DNA from: Fragilariopsis cylindrus CCMP1102
Taxonomy: Eukaryota > Bacillariophyta > Bacillariophyceae > Bacillariales > Bacillariaceae
Length of the DNA: 55,835 nt
Assembly: GCA_900095095.1 (NCBI GenBank)
Contig: FMBT01000573.1
Coordinates: 1 to 55,835 of the forward strand
Reading direction: 5' to 3'
Shown here piece after piece: positions 44,835 to 55,833 of this stretch. Positions within the stretch are counted from its first letter, which is position 1. Every line of letters starts with the position of its first letter. The position numbers and the translations under genes were made by a program. The notes beneath the pieces are model-generated. The model was not told the origin of the DNA, did no database searches, and worked only from the letters and a program-made list of their open reading frames with translations.

Positions 44835-45278
44835 TTTGTTGTTGTTGTTGTTGTTGTTGTTGTTTCAGTCTTGAAAAGAAGCAACACCTTTTTATTTTTT
44901 TCTTAGTCAAAAAATGGAGTTAAAAGCTCCTGCTTCGTGTCGTATCTTGTGCTATCAATATCGAAGATTTTACACCAGTCTAGCCTTGGATTAGAGAAAT
45001 ACAAGGTCATATGCAGTCAATTTAATGAAATTTTTGACCGATCTGCTGCCGACAGTCCCAGTTTAGTAAAGAAATGATATTTTGGCTTCAAAAAGAGAAC
45101 TTTGAACCAGGAAAGGAGGTCAATAGTAGCATTTGAGGTGCTTGTTCAAATGAGTATGGTTTTGTTTCTTTTTATTAATTTGAAGTGGTCTAAAATGGAG
45201 CACCATGGTCAAATCCATTTAGGACGTAATTAAATAATAATAATGGAATAAAGTTAAGTTTACGATGACCGTTGAACA

Positions 45279-45346
45279 CGTGTTAATAACTCGCGCTAAA
45301 TTTTCAGCCGATAGCCCGCGCGACACTTACGGTTGCACGGAGGAAG
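45279..45346 (-). repeat. right terminal inverted repeat
   Basis: Reverse complement of 43430-43497, one mismatch. It ends CACGGAGGAAG before the flanking TA. Confidence 0.92.
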
Positions 45347-45350
45347 TACT

Positions 45351-46602
45351 ACGAAGTAACTTATGATGATGAGATGAAAAGAAAAGAGAGGATGAAAGTG
45401 TCAAAAACTTGAATTTTGCGCGCTCGAAAGATCGAAGATTTTATCCGATTTCCACGCGGAAGGCAGTGCAGTACTGTAATATGTTGCTCATGAGTACAGC
45501 ATGATGTAACGTAGGCCTAATGTAGTAGCTAAACTTTCGTTTTGAATTATGGAAACCTACCTGCCTTGTAACTATCACTATTCATCATAATATTCCAAAG
45601 GTCCGCCACTGCACTTATAACAAGTTCCCAGTATGTGGTATGATATGAATATCTTCCAAAATTACATGAATGATATGCTTCTGTCTGTCTGTCTGTGTGT
45701 AGTGTTGAGTTGTTTATCGCAAATTCTCAATACATGTATCAACAAAATGTGGCAAAAATTCTCAGTATATATACCAACATAATATGGCATATGTGCTTTC
45801 TAAAAATATTATCTCTGTCATACTATTTTTAAATGTAAAAAGTGAAACAACAACAGCTTTTGCCATTCTTTCTTAGGTTGAATTTAAACAGTATTTTTGA
45901 TGTTTAGGCAAAGATTTGGGTTTCAGAAGAATCCACACAAAATTACTCCATAATAAAGAGATCTTTTGATAAATCTGAAAACACCACATTATACACAACC
46001 CCGAACCAAATACATTTCTTTTACAGTTGGCTGGCACATTGTTGTTATTCTTTCATTCATGATAACTAATCTCTCATTTTCATTGATGATCATGAGCAAT
46101 GTGTTTTGGTTGGCCAATAGAGTTGACTTATTATATACATATATTCACTAACTGATTTCTAGTCTGCTGCATGAGTGTTCTGAAGACCACTTATCTACCA
46201 TTCATTCCTTTTTTAAATACACTTTTACTGTTGCTTACATAAACACAATTAACGGACTAAAGTAGATAGATTTAAAAAATTGCCGCCTCGCGCGCGCGTG
46301 TTTGTGACGTAAAAGATTTGCAATTTGAGGTACGATCGTCGCACACCGCACATTTCAACAAAATACAAGCAGCTTGCATGATATATCGCAATTTCAACCG
46401 CGTACGTCAGTAGTTTCTTCGTGTCGTAAAGGAGATTGAAATCAGTCAATCGTTTAGCTACCATCAACGAGGAACAAGGAACAGTGTCCAATCGAAGATT
46501 TGAAAACAACCAAATAATCCCAGTTATGACGATCCTATAAATGAGACATAAATTCAAATACTTCTCTTCTTCTAACTTTTAAATTCAAATAAATATACTA
46601 CA
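45351..46602. other. 1.25-kb intergenic region
   Basis: No gene with recognisable features. A CTGTCTGTCTGTGTGTG microsatellite lies near 45684. CAATACATGTATCAACA-type sequence recurs twice near 45730-45785 (TTCTCAATACATGTATCAAC / TTCTCAGTATATATACCAAC). The last 200 bp form the promoter and leader of the next gene, with ACAATG at the start codon. Confidence 0.45.
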
Positions 46603-47178
46603 ATGAAGCTTATTCTTTCCACTGCAGTCTTGGCCTCCGTATTCTCCCCTGTTGTCTCCTTCAGTTATTTGGATCAACTAGGAGGCGCCCCTGTTGCTGT
46701 TGCTGTAGCCGCTCCCGTTCCTGTTGCTGCCGCTCCTGTTGCAGCTGCTGCTCCTGCCGCTCCATTAGCGCCAGTTGTTTTAGCCGCTGATTATGTTGCT
46801 CCATCTGTAGGAAACTACATGGATTCCCTTACCACTGGTGCAAATGCACCAACTGGATCAGGAATTGCATCATACACAGCATTACTTCCATCAAACTCAG
46901 CCCCATCTGGAGCTGGACTTCAAACATACACAGCAGCTCTTCCTACCGTAAACACAGTTGCAGGAGGTGCCGGTATGATCTCCCACTGTGACGCACTTGG
47001 TGGAAATGTTGCATGGACCAAGGGAGCTGCCCCCCGTAAGCCATCTGCTGTTTCCTTTTCTGGATCTACTTCTGGTCAATCTGTTAGTTTCACTCTTGAA
47101 ACTTCCGCCAGTTTATTCCAAGGTATCTCTGGAACCGGTACTATTACATTGAGTGGATCAATTGATAGTGTCCAATAA
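46603..47178 (+). CDS. secreted or plastid-targeted Ala/Pro-rich protein
   Basis: 191 residues, one exon. A signal peptide (MKLILSTAVLASVFSPVVS) is followed by FSYLDQLGG. The Phe right after the predicted cleavage site is compatible with plastid import in diatoms, and secretion is the alternative. Next come an Ala/Pro/Val-rich segment (about residues 28-66) and two related repeats (GIASYTALLPSNSAP and GLQTYTAALPTVNTV). A Ser/Thr/Gly-rich C-terminal half (GQSVSFTLETSASLFQG) looks beta-rich. I do not recognise a characterised family. Strong codon bias toward simple repeats is visible in the Ala/Pro part. Confidence 0.7.
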   Translation: MKLILSTAVLASVFSPVVSFSYLDQLGGAPVAVAVAAPVPVAAAPVAAAAPAAPLAPVVLAADYVAPSVGNYMDSLTTGANAPTGSGIASYTALLPSNSAPSGAGLQTYTAALPTVNTVAGGAGMISHCDALGGNVAWTKGAAPRKPSAVSFSGSTSGQSVSFTLETSASLFQGISGTGTITLSGSIDSVQ

Positions 47179-47769
47179 ACGGTTACATTACATTAAGCTA
47201 CGAGTACAAAAGTGAGAGAGGAAGGAAATTATTGAGGGAATAGAAGAATATTAACAACAAGTAATGTTATTTTTTATTATCGTCATTCATCATTGGATCC
47301 CGGACACGAGAGAGAGAGAAAAACCTAAACGAGATGAGATAATAATGCGGTGGAGGTAGACAGTGTAAAATATAGATATTATCACTTTTTATTATTACAT
47401 TTGAAATAAATTTTATTTAATTTGTGTATTCCATATTTTTCTTTTCTATGTGAAATAGTAAATGTTCAGCCAGTACATTAGTCTATAATAGAGATTGATC
47501 TACTTTTCCCTAGCGTACATCAATAATACTTCTTTTATCACGAAATAAATAAATAAAGTACTACTGTATCCAGTAATACTTAATAGCAAACACAGTGAAT
47601 CTGATTCATTTTCTCTCTCTCTGTCATCATACGAGAAGAACCCAAATGATACACTATTCTATCTTTTGCAGGAGTAAAATGAAACTTGAATGAAACTTTC
47701 AAATGGCGAATTAATCGTTTCTAAATGTAGTATTTACAAACTATAATACTATACTATACACTACCGGTA
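47179..47769. other. intergenic region
   Basis: 591 bp between convergent genes, AT-rich, with short AG and CT runs. No gene is seen. Confidence 0.5.
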
Positions 47770-48835
47770 CTAGAAACCAAGTGATGCCAACCATTTCTTA
47801 ACCTCTTGGACTCGATTACCTTTAACTTCAATTGTTCCACCGGTACGGATCCGAATGTTATCAATATCCTTGGTATTCTTAGCAAGTGGAATTTGTAGTG
47901 TTGCTCTTAGTTCGTTTAAGAAGACATCTCGATCACCCGATACTTTTTTGATCCGAGTTGTAATTTTAGCTCCATCTTTTCTGTTAAGTTCAAATTAATT
48001 AGATTTATGTGATACATGCGTGTGAAGAAGATAAAATAGAATACAATAGTTAGGAGTTGATCTATTATATTTAGTATATTGAATGTAATTCAGTACTACC
48101 GAATATGTATGCCAATCTGCTCCCGATTCCTCCAACAATATACGTCACTGATATATTACAATTTGTGGATCACGGGGGGGGGGGGGGGGGGCTGGATATT
48201 TCACTAGTAGTTAAACAAAGCAGGAAGAAAGTGGAGAACAGCTCGCACTTTACACACACAAATGATACAAACATATCCATTTAATTAAAAACTTACCGAA
48301 ATTCCGAGTAAACGGGCAAAAATCCTACAGCATCGTTAGGTTTGTTTTTGGTTCTGGCAACTTGAAAAGGGTAGTGTGAAATTTCTACATTAGTTTGAGC
48401 ATTCCAACCATTCGACAAAATATTTGGTTCCAAAATAACGGGTTGGATTTGACTTTGTGGAATTATATTTTGATTCTTCTGTACAGCAGTAGCCTCTTCT
48501 CCTTCTGAGCTATTATTATTATTGTTGTTCAGTAGTAGTTCTTTCTGAAGAATCCGACGTCTCGCAGGATTCTTTTTAAAAAGTCTCTTGATTTGTGTAG
48601 AGGAATGTTTGGATCGAATAGTAACGTTATTAGGCGAGAAAATAATAGGACATTCATACACTGACGTTGTTGTGGTGGCTATGGCTATTGTTGTGGGTAA
48701 AGTGGCTGCAGAACTTAAACTTCTAATGTGTGGCCTTGTTGTCGACGCAGTTACGGACAATAATAACTGTCTCTCTTGCTGATATGCCGGAGCGCTAGAC
48801 AGCAATCTAGATGATGCACGACGGAGAGAAAACAT
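47770..48835 (-). CDS. MRPL49: mitochondrial large ribosomal subunit protein mL49
   Basis: Exons 48297-48835 and 47770-47980 (316-bp intron) give 249 residues. The second exon is too short to stand out as a frame, but it continues the family exactly: exon 1 ends HYPFQVARTKN, GFLPVYSEF; exon 2 gives KDGAKITTRIKKVSGDRD and ends GTIEVKGNRVQEVKKWLAS LGF. This is the mL49/Img2 fold (PF05046) of the mitochondrial large subunit. The N-terminus (MFSLRRASSRLLSSAPAYQQ) is Arg/Ser-rich without acidic residues, a typical mitochondrial presequence. The family domain occupies about residues 145-249; residues 40-140 are a polar, Asn-containing extension. The intron includes an 18-base C run on the coding strand. 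Confidence 0.9.
48174..48191 (+). repeat. 18-base G homopolymer in the mL49 intron
   Basis: 18 consecutive G on the plus strand, inside the mL49 intron (C on the coding strand). A run of the same length occurs at 12875-12892. Confidence 0.9.
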
Positions 48836-48840
48836 GCTTT

Positions 48841-48912
48841 GCGTTTGCGTTTGCGTTTGCGTTTGCGTTTGCGTTTGCGTTTGCGTTTGCGTTTGCGTTT
48901 GCGTTTGCGTTT
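48841..48912. repeat. (GCGTTT)12 hexanucleotide tract upstream of mL49
   Basis: Twelve perfect copies of GCGTTT begin 5 bp upstream of the mL49 start codon (on the mRNA strand AAACGC). The tract would lie in the 5' UTR or core promoter. Confidence 0.95.
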
Positions 48913-49453
48913 GAAGTTGGAGTTGATGATGATCTTGATAGTAGTTTGCTATTTTATTTCAGCTCTTGCTCTTTATGTTTGTCTTCGCTGTGGATGTGAT
49001 GGGTACCGTAAGTTAGTGGCGATACTGGTACTATTTTTTTTAGCTAAAGAGCGGTTCTTGTCTGTTTGTGGCGCAGGTATGTTAGAACACGCGGGACTGA
49101 CTCATTTTACAGAGAATAGCTATTTTCCGGACTACGTTCAAATTCTACTCATTTTTTACTAGATCCTACAATTGCCTCAACAGAGCGACAAAGCGGCATC
49201 ACGTCAACATCAATAAGAACACTAACAGAAAAGTGCGCCATCGTTTGCTAATTATTATTATGATAAAGAGTTGAACAAGTGTGTGACATCTAGATTCATA
49301 CGAAGTAAGAACATTATTCAAGACAAATTGTTCCAGTCAGAAAGGCAACAACAAGCAAAACAAGTTATCGACTGAGAAGTCGTTTGTATTCTCTACAAGT
49401 AGCACATCAGCATTCTTGTTTTTTGATATCTTGTTGAAGAAAGAAAAGAAAAA
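48913..49453. promoter_or_regulatory. divergent region, mL49 / bZIP-like gene
   Basis: 541 bp between a hexanucleotide tract and the bZIP start. Overlapping frames are artefacts of the repeat. No named sites are seen. Confidence 0.4.
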
Positions 49454-51517
49454 ATGTACAGTCAACATGACGAAAACCAACAGAGACAGGAAGATGATGG
49501 ATATGATCCAAACAACGTTGTAGTAGAAGAACATAATTCCGCTGCTCCCGCATCAGATCTTGATCATGCTCTATTGGAAAGTCTCTTCTACAACGAAATG
49601 GTTATGCTAGAAACCCCTGTAGGAGGCGCATCAGCAGCAACAGCAACATCAGACCTTCCATGTTTACCAACAACAGACGAGCATGACGACACCGCTCATA
49701 CAATTGTAGAAAAGGAAATATTACGAGATTTTGGTGTTGATGGTGGAGGAGGTTTTTTTTCTTCCACTGCTACTATGAATGTTTCTAGTTCTAATCAGGT
49801 GTTCGCTCCCGCTCCCGCACATCATCATCCACAAAATTTACCACAACATAATCCTATTCAAAACTATCATTCGTCACAGCAGCAGCAGCAGCAGCAGCAG
49901 GAATATCAATATCAACCACAACAATTCTCAAGTACAGAGTTCGTTCCTACTGGTGTTAATAGCTCTACCAATATTCCATCCACGACGGCTTCCATGGTTT
50001 ATACAGATTCACAGGCTACTGCTACGGCTGCAGCTGCGGCGGCTGCAATGCTTCCCCGAGGTAGCAATAAATTAGCCTCATCATCGACAATTTCTACTAC
50101 TGTACCTTTTACGCATCATCCTCTACCGCAACATCCGTCTGATCATAATAATAATGATAATAATAACAATAGTAATAATGCATCGCAACAAGGAATTGTT
50201 TCTGCTGTACCACAGGATCGTGCCCGGCAGCTGGTGGATCAATTTGCCACCCTCGCATCACGTTTGGGAATAGACTTGCCCGATTCTGTTTTGCAGTCAT
50301 TGACATCGGCAGCGGCCAAGAATGATCCATCATTACTAATAAAAACTTCACAAAAACCTGAGGGGACAACAACGAAAACAGCCGCCAAAAAAATAGCTAC
50401 AAAAATTTCACCCGCTAATGTTAAAAATCCACCACCATTAATAGCCACTATACCGGACGATGATATAAAGGGACAGATTGATAGTGATAAAACTGTAGTA
50501 GGAATGGCACCAACCGTTATGGAATTGCGAAAAACGGCCGAAGAATCTATTGCAGCCGTTACACGAAAACCAAGAGACCAAACAACAACATCATCAACAA
50601 AAAGAATAGATGAAAAAAGAAAAGAAATATCACCTGAATCAGCATCAGCGACTGAAGGAGCAGCAACATCAACAACGAATAGCAATGATAGTAAACCTAC
50701 ATACAGTAAACGGCGAAAAAAGCCACGATTGTCAGACTGTGAAACTAAATTGGCACAACTAAAGGCGGAAAATGAACAATTAAAGCGACATTTGCAAAAT
50801 GTTTCCAATAAAGCACATAAATTTGATAAAGAAAAGGAAGAGGCAGGTAAAAACATTGCACGACTAATTCACGATCCGAATGCTGGTCCACGTGAAATGG
50901 GGATGTCGGTCCGAAAGTTTAGCGATATGTATTCTGACTATGGGGTTAATAGACAACAAGAATTGAGTTTTCACTTAGAACAATTGCAAAGGTAAGCTTT
51001 GTATTTGTATTTGTCTTTGTTTTATATATATATTTACTATTTGTGATTGTGCAAATATATATTTTTCCCTTTCACTCTTGAAGAAACTCAGCAGCAGATA
51101 CTTTATTTCGTTTCTCCGCTTACGTATAGACTTGTCAATCCAACTAACTTCACCAAGATGGGATTGTGGACGTTGGGTCAAAGTAACCAAGGACCCAAGA
51201 AGAACCCCATTGCTGGTATTCTAGTTAAAGAACTTGATATAACACCCCAACAGGGGCGAAAAATCTTAGACCAGAGCGAAAAGATTCGAAAACTATGCGA
51301 TAATTTAAAGGAGGCTCACGCATTATTGGTTAAGCTAAAGAATCTTTGTGAGAAGAAGACGCGCTGCTTTCAGGATCGTATGTCCAAATGTACAGAGATA
51401 TTAACATCAAAACAAGTTATCAAACTCATTATCTGGATAAACGAGCATACGCAGTTACTTGAGAAAGTATGTCCCGGCTGGGGAACAGAACATATTCCCA
51501 AAAAAGCTACCACATGA
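49454..51517 (+). CDS. diatom-type bZIP-like transcription factor
   Basis: Exons 49454-50991 and 51130-51517 give 641 residues. The splice removes an in-frame stop and joins HLEQLQR to LVNPTNFTKMGLW. Residues 1-410 are low-complexity (Gln run from CAG repeats at 49879, Asn, Ala, His), as in activation regions. A basic patch SKRRKKPRLSD (about 416-426) leads into a short leucine zipper (LAQLKAENEQLKRHLQNV). After it comes a conserved C-terminal domain (DMYSDYGVNRQQELSFHL, then ELDITPQQGRKILDQSEKIR and LWINEH-like helices), the arrangement of the large diatom bZIP family. The basic region lacks the usual Asn-x7-Arg signature, so DNA binding may be altered. Nuclear regulator by inference. Confidence 0.72.
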
Positions 51518-51621
51518 AAAGAAAGAACAAGATTTTTCTTATTGTGATCATTTATTCTACAAAGTATTAGGTAAAAATTACGCTAAATTTTCTTTCGAAA
51601 CATCATTATTTTATTTTTAAG

Positions 51622-54276
51622 TTAATTTTCGTCCTCAGAAGGAAATTTATAGTCGCCTCCTGATCCAAATTTCCAAGATTCAACGCGTCGTCTCCACTTG
51701 AATTTCTCTCGAGGATCAGTAACAAACTTATCTACTAACTTCATCACGACAGGAGAGGCAGCAGCGTCTAAAATAGAGAACTTACCCATATTTCCAACAT
51801 GGCCTATCCATTTTACCAACTCCGGAATACCAACAGTGGATATAATTTGTGGCGTAAAGGTTGGATCAGCAGCAAAACTACCGGCCAAGCTTCCAACAAG
51901 ACCATCGAACCGAACCACATCCTGCAAGAAAGGTTTCATTGTCTTCGATCCCATTTTTTCCATGACTTCAAAGTTAGTAGCGAGTAAACGATTCACAAAT
52001 TTCGGGTCTGGCGTTTGTCCCATTTTCACGCTCATGGCTTTTTGAAACATCCATGCAGCACTTAAATTTGGTTGATAGTCGTTGATAAGTCCCAGATCAT
52101 CCTTATGTAAACAATCAGTCTCTAATGATTCAGAGATTGCCCCTCCTACGCGTTCTAGATGTCTTGTTAGTGCCCCAAAGCCCCCAAAAGAGAGCGGCGA
52201 TTGCACTCCCGATGCGTCACCCACCGCTAACACTCTATTAAAGTCCGGCTTGAGTGGTGAATCTCGATAAGTTGGAAAGTACGCAAAAAGAATCCGTTTT
52301 ATATCCAAATCAGTCTCAGGGTTACTGATAGATGATTGGTAAGTCGGAAGGAGTTTCCAATAGTCTTCGAAAATATTAAGAAGCGAGGGTCGGTTTTCGT
52401 CTGCGTCCATGTATGTAAACACTAAAAAGTAATAAATGCAAAATTGAGCGGAAAGAAATGGTTATGATAACTGAACAAAAAACAGCAGATTTCATCATCT
52501 TAATTTCTCTTGCACAAAAACGAATAAAAAAAAGAGCCTGGTATACTTACTATATGTTGTCTTGACGTCGCTACTACCTGGTTCTTTTCCTCCACGACCG
52601 ATCCCAACCGGGAAGGCTTCCCAGAAGTATTGGTTTGAGCCTTTACCCTCTCGAGTAACGATAGGCTGGTTCGTGTAGATGATATCTCCATAAATATTTG
52701 TCTCCTTGTCAAAACCACCCGCACAGGACCCTACAACACAACAAATTCCATCAGGTTTTTGCCCGTATCGTTGCTGCGCACTAATAGGAGAAGCGTTCCC
52801 CATACAATCCAAGACAAGTCTAGCTGTAATCGGCTCTTGCTGGTCCCCTAGGTCTATCGCAGTCCCAACCAAGTCACTTACACACACCCCAGATAGACGA
52901 GTTTCTTCTTTGATTACACCACCGCTTTCAAGAAAACGATTCGAGACACGTTCTAGAAGTATCGCCGGTGTAACTCCTAGATTCAAGACATCAGGTGTTA
53001 GTGTCTCATACCCAACTTCGCCATTTTGGAAGTAACCACCTTCAAGTGGAGTAACTTCTTTATTTTTGAATCCGGACCTACATGCAGGAAATTCAGTTGT
53101 TATAACAGCATCAATATCTTCTTGTGTTATGATTCCTAATTCCAAAAGCTCTGTAAGTTCGTCCATTGATATGTTCCATTCTTGTTCTCGTCCACGTAGT
53201 TTCCCCGCCTCAACAACACAAACGCTATGACCTTGAAGTTGCAAGTAAAGACCAAAGAAAATACCAAGCGTTCCACCACAAACGACGACATCATAATCTA
53301 ATTGCTTTCCTGCCGAATTTTTTAATTTTTCCCAACACATTGGATTTCCGAATGCTCCGTCTGTAGAAACGAATTGTGGAGGTGGACCGTGTCCATCTTG
53401 GGTCCATTGTAGGACATTTTTATCGTAATTAAAAGGTTTAAATGCTTTCAGGCGTTCCCAATTCTTTTCTGCTCTCTTAAATGCGTTTAACGTACTAGAT
53501 CCACCAGCACCACCAGCCTGATTTTCTGTTGGAATTTTGCTAAACATGCGTTCTGTCAAGGTATTACCGTCTCCTAGAATAGGCTCTTTATCATATTCAT
53601 TCCCAACATTATCTACTTGTTCTGTAGACCCGACTGATTCGCCTTCTGTCTCTGTGGTGGTAGACATTTGTAATGATGTGGAACTTTCCTTCGCATCTCT
53701 ATTAGAGAATATTGAATTAGTAGAAGTTGAAGTAGCACTGAACGGACTTGAAGCAGCTCCACCACCAAGATATTCGTCCTCATAAAAAGATGTCTCCTCA
53801 GTGTTGAAACATTCTAGTCTTGTTGCAAATGGGAATGGTGAATCTATAACTTCCTCAATACTATTGATTGGATTATTTATCATTGAATCGCTTCTCGCAT
53901 CGACATTATTGTCAACTGGATTTGCAAAGGAGAGAATATCCGAAAGTTGTAAATCTGAAAGTTTATATTTCTCTGAATCCTTGCTGTTGTTGGTCGCACC
54001 TTGCCACCATTGCTGATTGTGATCGCAGGTATTCGTAGTAGCATCATCTGTGCTTGTATCATCTTTCTGGAAGATTCCTTTTGCTAGAAAGTCTGCATAT
54101 GAAGATGATGCGTCGGGTTCTGTGTGGCATTGATCATCATCATACGCCGACGACAGGAGTTGCAATATTTTAGGTTTTGCGGATAAGTTGTTGGACGAAC
54201 TAAAAGACGTCACACCATCGAGACTACCATCAAGTACGAGCGTGTGCGTAATAATAGCTGCAATCGAATACTTCAT
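51622..54276 (-). CDS. cruP: CruP, lycopene cyclase paralogue, plastid
   Basis: Exons 52551-54276 and 51622-52421 (129-bp intron) give 841 residues. CruP is the FAD-dependent paralogue of lycopene cyclase CruA, found in cyanobacteria and plants (Arabidopsis At2g32640) and linked to protection against oxidative stress. The Rossmann motif VVVCGGTLGIFFG is at about residues 328-340. Then come LRGREQEWNIS, LVLDCMGNASPIS, GQKPDGICCVVGSCAGGF, YFWEAFPVGIGR, FPTYRDSPLKP and VGDASGVQSPLSFGGFGALTRHL. The splice site joins KTTY to MFTYMDAD, as in the family. A signal peptide with GVTSFSSSN (Phe motif) implies plastid import. Residues 30-320 are an acidic, Ser/Asn-rich extension absent from cyanobacterial members. 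Confidence 0.9.
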
Positions 54277-54822
54277 TCTATATAACGATTCTATTGGAAT
54301 ACCTCACTTTCAGTTCAGTTTATTCTCCGTCTTGATGCTTGGTTGTTTCTGTTTCAATTATAACTCTACCGTATCGTTTGGCAAAGACTTTACAAGGTTA
54401 CGAATAGATATGCTGAGTGTAAACTACGAAGAATCTATGCTAACTAACACTACCCTGACTAGATTTTAGCGGATGCAGTTCTAATTACTTACTTATTAAA
54501 GATGCGTGATGCGTACCGTTGGATGTGATGTCATAAAAATTCGTAAATGTGATTGCGTGCTTTTCTCGTACTACTAAAGGTATTTTTTAAGCGAGTCGTC
54601 GCGCCACGACCGCGACATAAATGAGCGCTGAGTCAGTACTTGTAGTTATTTGCTGCTACTTGTTCGTGTCACCGTCATCGATCATGATCTTATCATCTCT
54701 CTCTATATTCAAAAGATGATTTTGTTGTGAAGTGAAGCGTTAACATAAAACAATAAGTACAGTGCAGTACAATACAACTCACTCTACTACATTCAAATAA
54801 ATAATAAATTAATACAGTTAAT
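54277..54822. promoter_or_regulatory. divergent region, CruP / MsrB-like gene
   Basis: 546 bp between two head-to-head plastid-protein genes, so a shared light or stress input is possible. A GCGCCACGACCGCGAC patch lies near 54600, and an A/T-rich leader precedes the MsrB-like ATG. No named sites are seen. Confidence 0.4.
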
Positions 54823-55833
54823 ATGAAAACCTTCTCTTCTGTCTGTGCCGTTCCGGTTTGTTTGGAGCGCTATTAAAGGAAGGAAATGCGTTTAGCTTTC
54901 AGCAGAAAAATAATGTTGCGCCGCTGACGACGACGTCTCGTAAGGATTTTTTTACTCAGGTTGCATCAACAATGGCCGTTGTATCTCTCGGGGGTGTTGT
55001 ACTTGGTGCCCCTACAAAGAGTTTGGCTGTCGATGCTAATGTTGGTGGAACGGTTCGTTACGGAGATGAAGACATTATGGTTCAAAAAGGACACGGAACG
55101 TCAGCAAGTCCAGTCCAAAGTGATTTATTGTATGGTGTCGACAACAAATTAGCAGACAAAATAACCAATTTCAATCGAAATTTTGCTGAAAATGGAGGTT
55201 ACTTCAAATCGACAACCTTTGAAACAACGGTATTGCAAGCAAAGGGCGAACCTATCACATTTTATGATTCAGTTAGTGGTAAAGCATTATTTGTTGCTCC
55301 AGTTAATCGATCCGCTGAAGATTTCATTAAAGAATCGAGAATTCATGGTTGGCCATCATTTCGTGACGAAGAGGTAAGTTTTAAAGAAAGAAAGAAAACG
55401 CAAGCCATCGAATTAACTGTGTTCGTGCATGAGTATTGTAAAGCCTGAGTACTCTTTTTTGCTGATAAAAAGAAGTAAGAGACTCAATCACGCTTGACGA
55501 TTTTTTTGTTCTTGACTACTACAGGTTGTTTGGGATAATGTCAGAGTTATGAAACGTTCCGGAGAGACAGTATCTGCAGATGGTTCCCATTTAGGGTAAG
55601 TGATATAATGGTATATCTAATATAACGAATTGAATTGAATTGAATTGAATCGAATCCCTGTTTGTTCTCGTTGTATTTTCTAGTATAAGAAAGACTATAG
55701 CTTCTTACATGTAAATATCTTATTTTGATTTAATTGATTCTGCTTCTTCAGGCATAATTTACCCGACCGCAGTGGAAATAGGTACTGTATAAATCTTGTG
55801 AGTATCGCTGGAAAACCCGTTGTACAATCTTAA
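54823..55833 (+). CDS. plastid-targeted MsrB-like protein, zinc cysteines lost, one frameshift
   Basis: Exons 54823-55373, 55525-55595 and 55752-55833 sum to 704 bp, one short of a multiple of three. The missing base is in the T/G run at about 54855-54860, within the signal peptide. With it the product is 234 residues: a signal peptide, the plastid motif GNAFSFQ, then a second hydrophobic stretch (FFTQVASTMAVVSLGGVVLG) after RKD, resembling a thylakoid-transfer or plastid membrane signal. The C-terminal domain aligns with methionine-R-sulfoxide reductase B: SGKALF, HGWPSF, SHLGHNLPD and RYCIN, the last keeping the catalytic Cys. The two CxxC zinc pairs are replaced (YDSVSG for the first, SADGSH for the second). 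Activity on methionine-R-sulfoxide is likely but unproven. Confidence 0.78.

Larger units (their letters stand above)
43430..45346. mobile_element. Stowaway/mariner-like DNA element with long TIRs
   Basis: The sequence at 43430-43497 reappears as its reverse complement at 45279-45346 with one mismatch. Each arm is flanked on the outside by TA (43428-43429 and 45347-45348), which fits the TA target duplication of Tc1/mariner elements. The wider site AGTACT is also the same on both sides. The arms begin CTTCCTCCGT, close to the CTCCCTCCGT ends of plant mariner-like and Stowaway elements. The element is 1917 bp long and has no intact transposase. It holds a broken minus-strand reading frame (44258-44834) and direct repeats. 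It is probably a non-autonomous, internally deleted derivative. Confidence 0.82.

Noticed and set aside
46249-46557. 102-codon minus-strand frame upstream of the Ala/Pro-rich gene
   Set aside because: It overlaps that gene's promoter and ends 46 bp before its ATG; no homology recognised.
48811-49162. Two plus-strand frames with (FA)n or (RL)n runs
   Set aside because: Generated by the GCGTTT hexanucleotide tract.
51047-51129. In-frame extension upstream of the second bZIP exon as a separate gene
   Set aside because: The acceptor at 51128-51129 joins the conserved block directly to HLEQLQR; the upstream part is intron.
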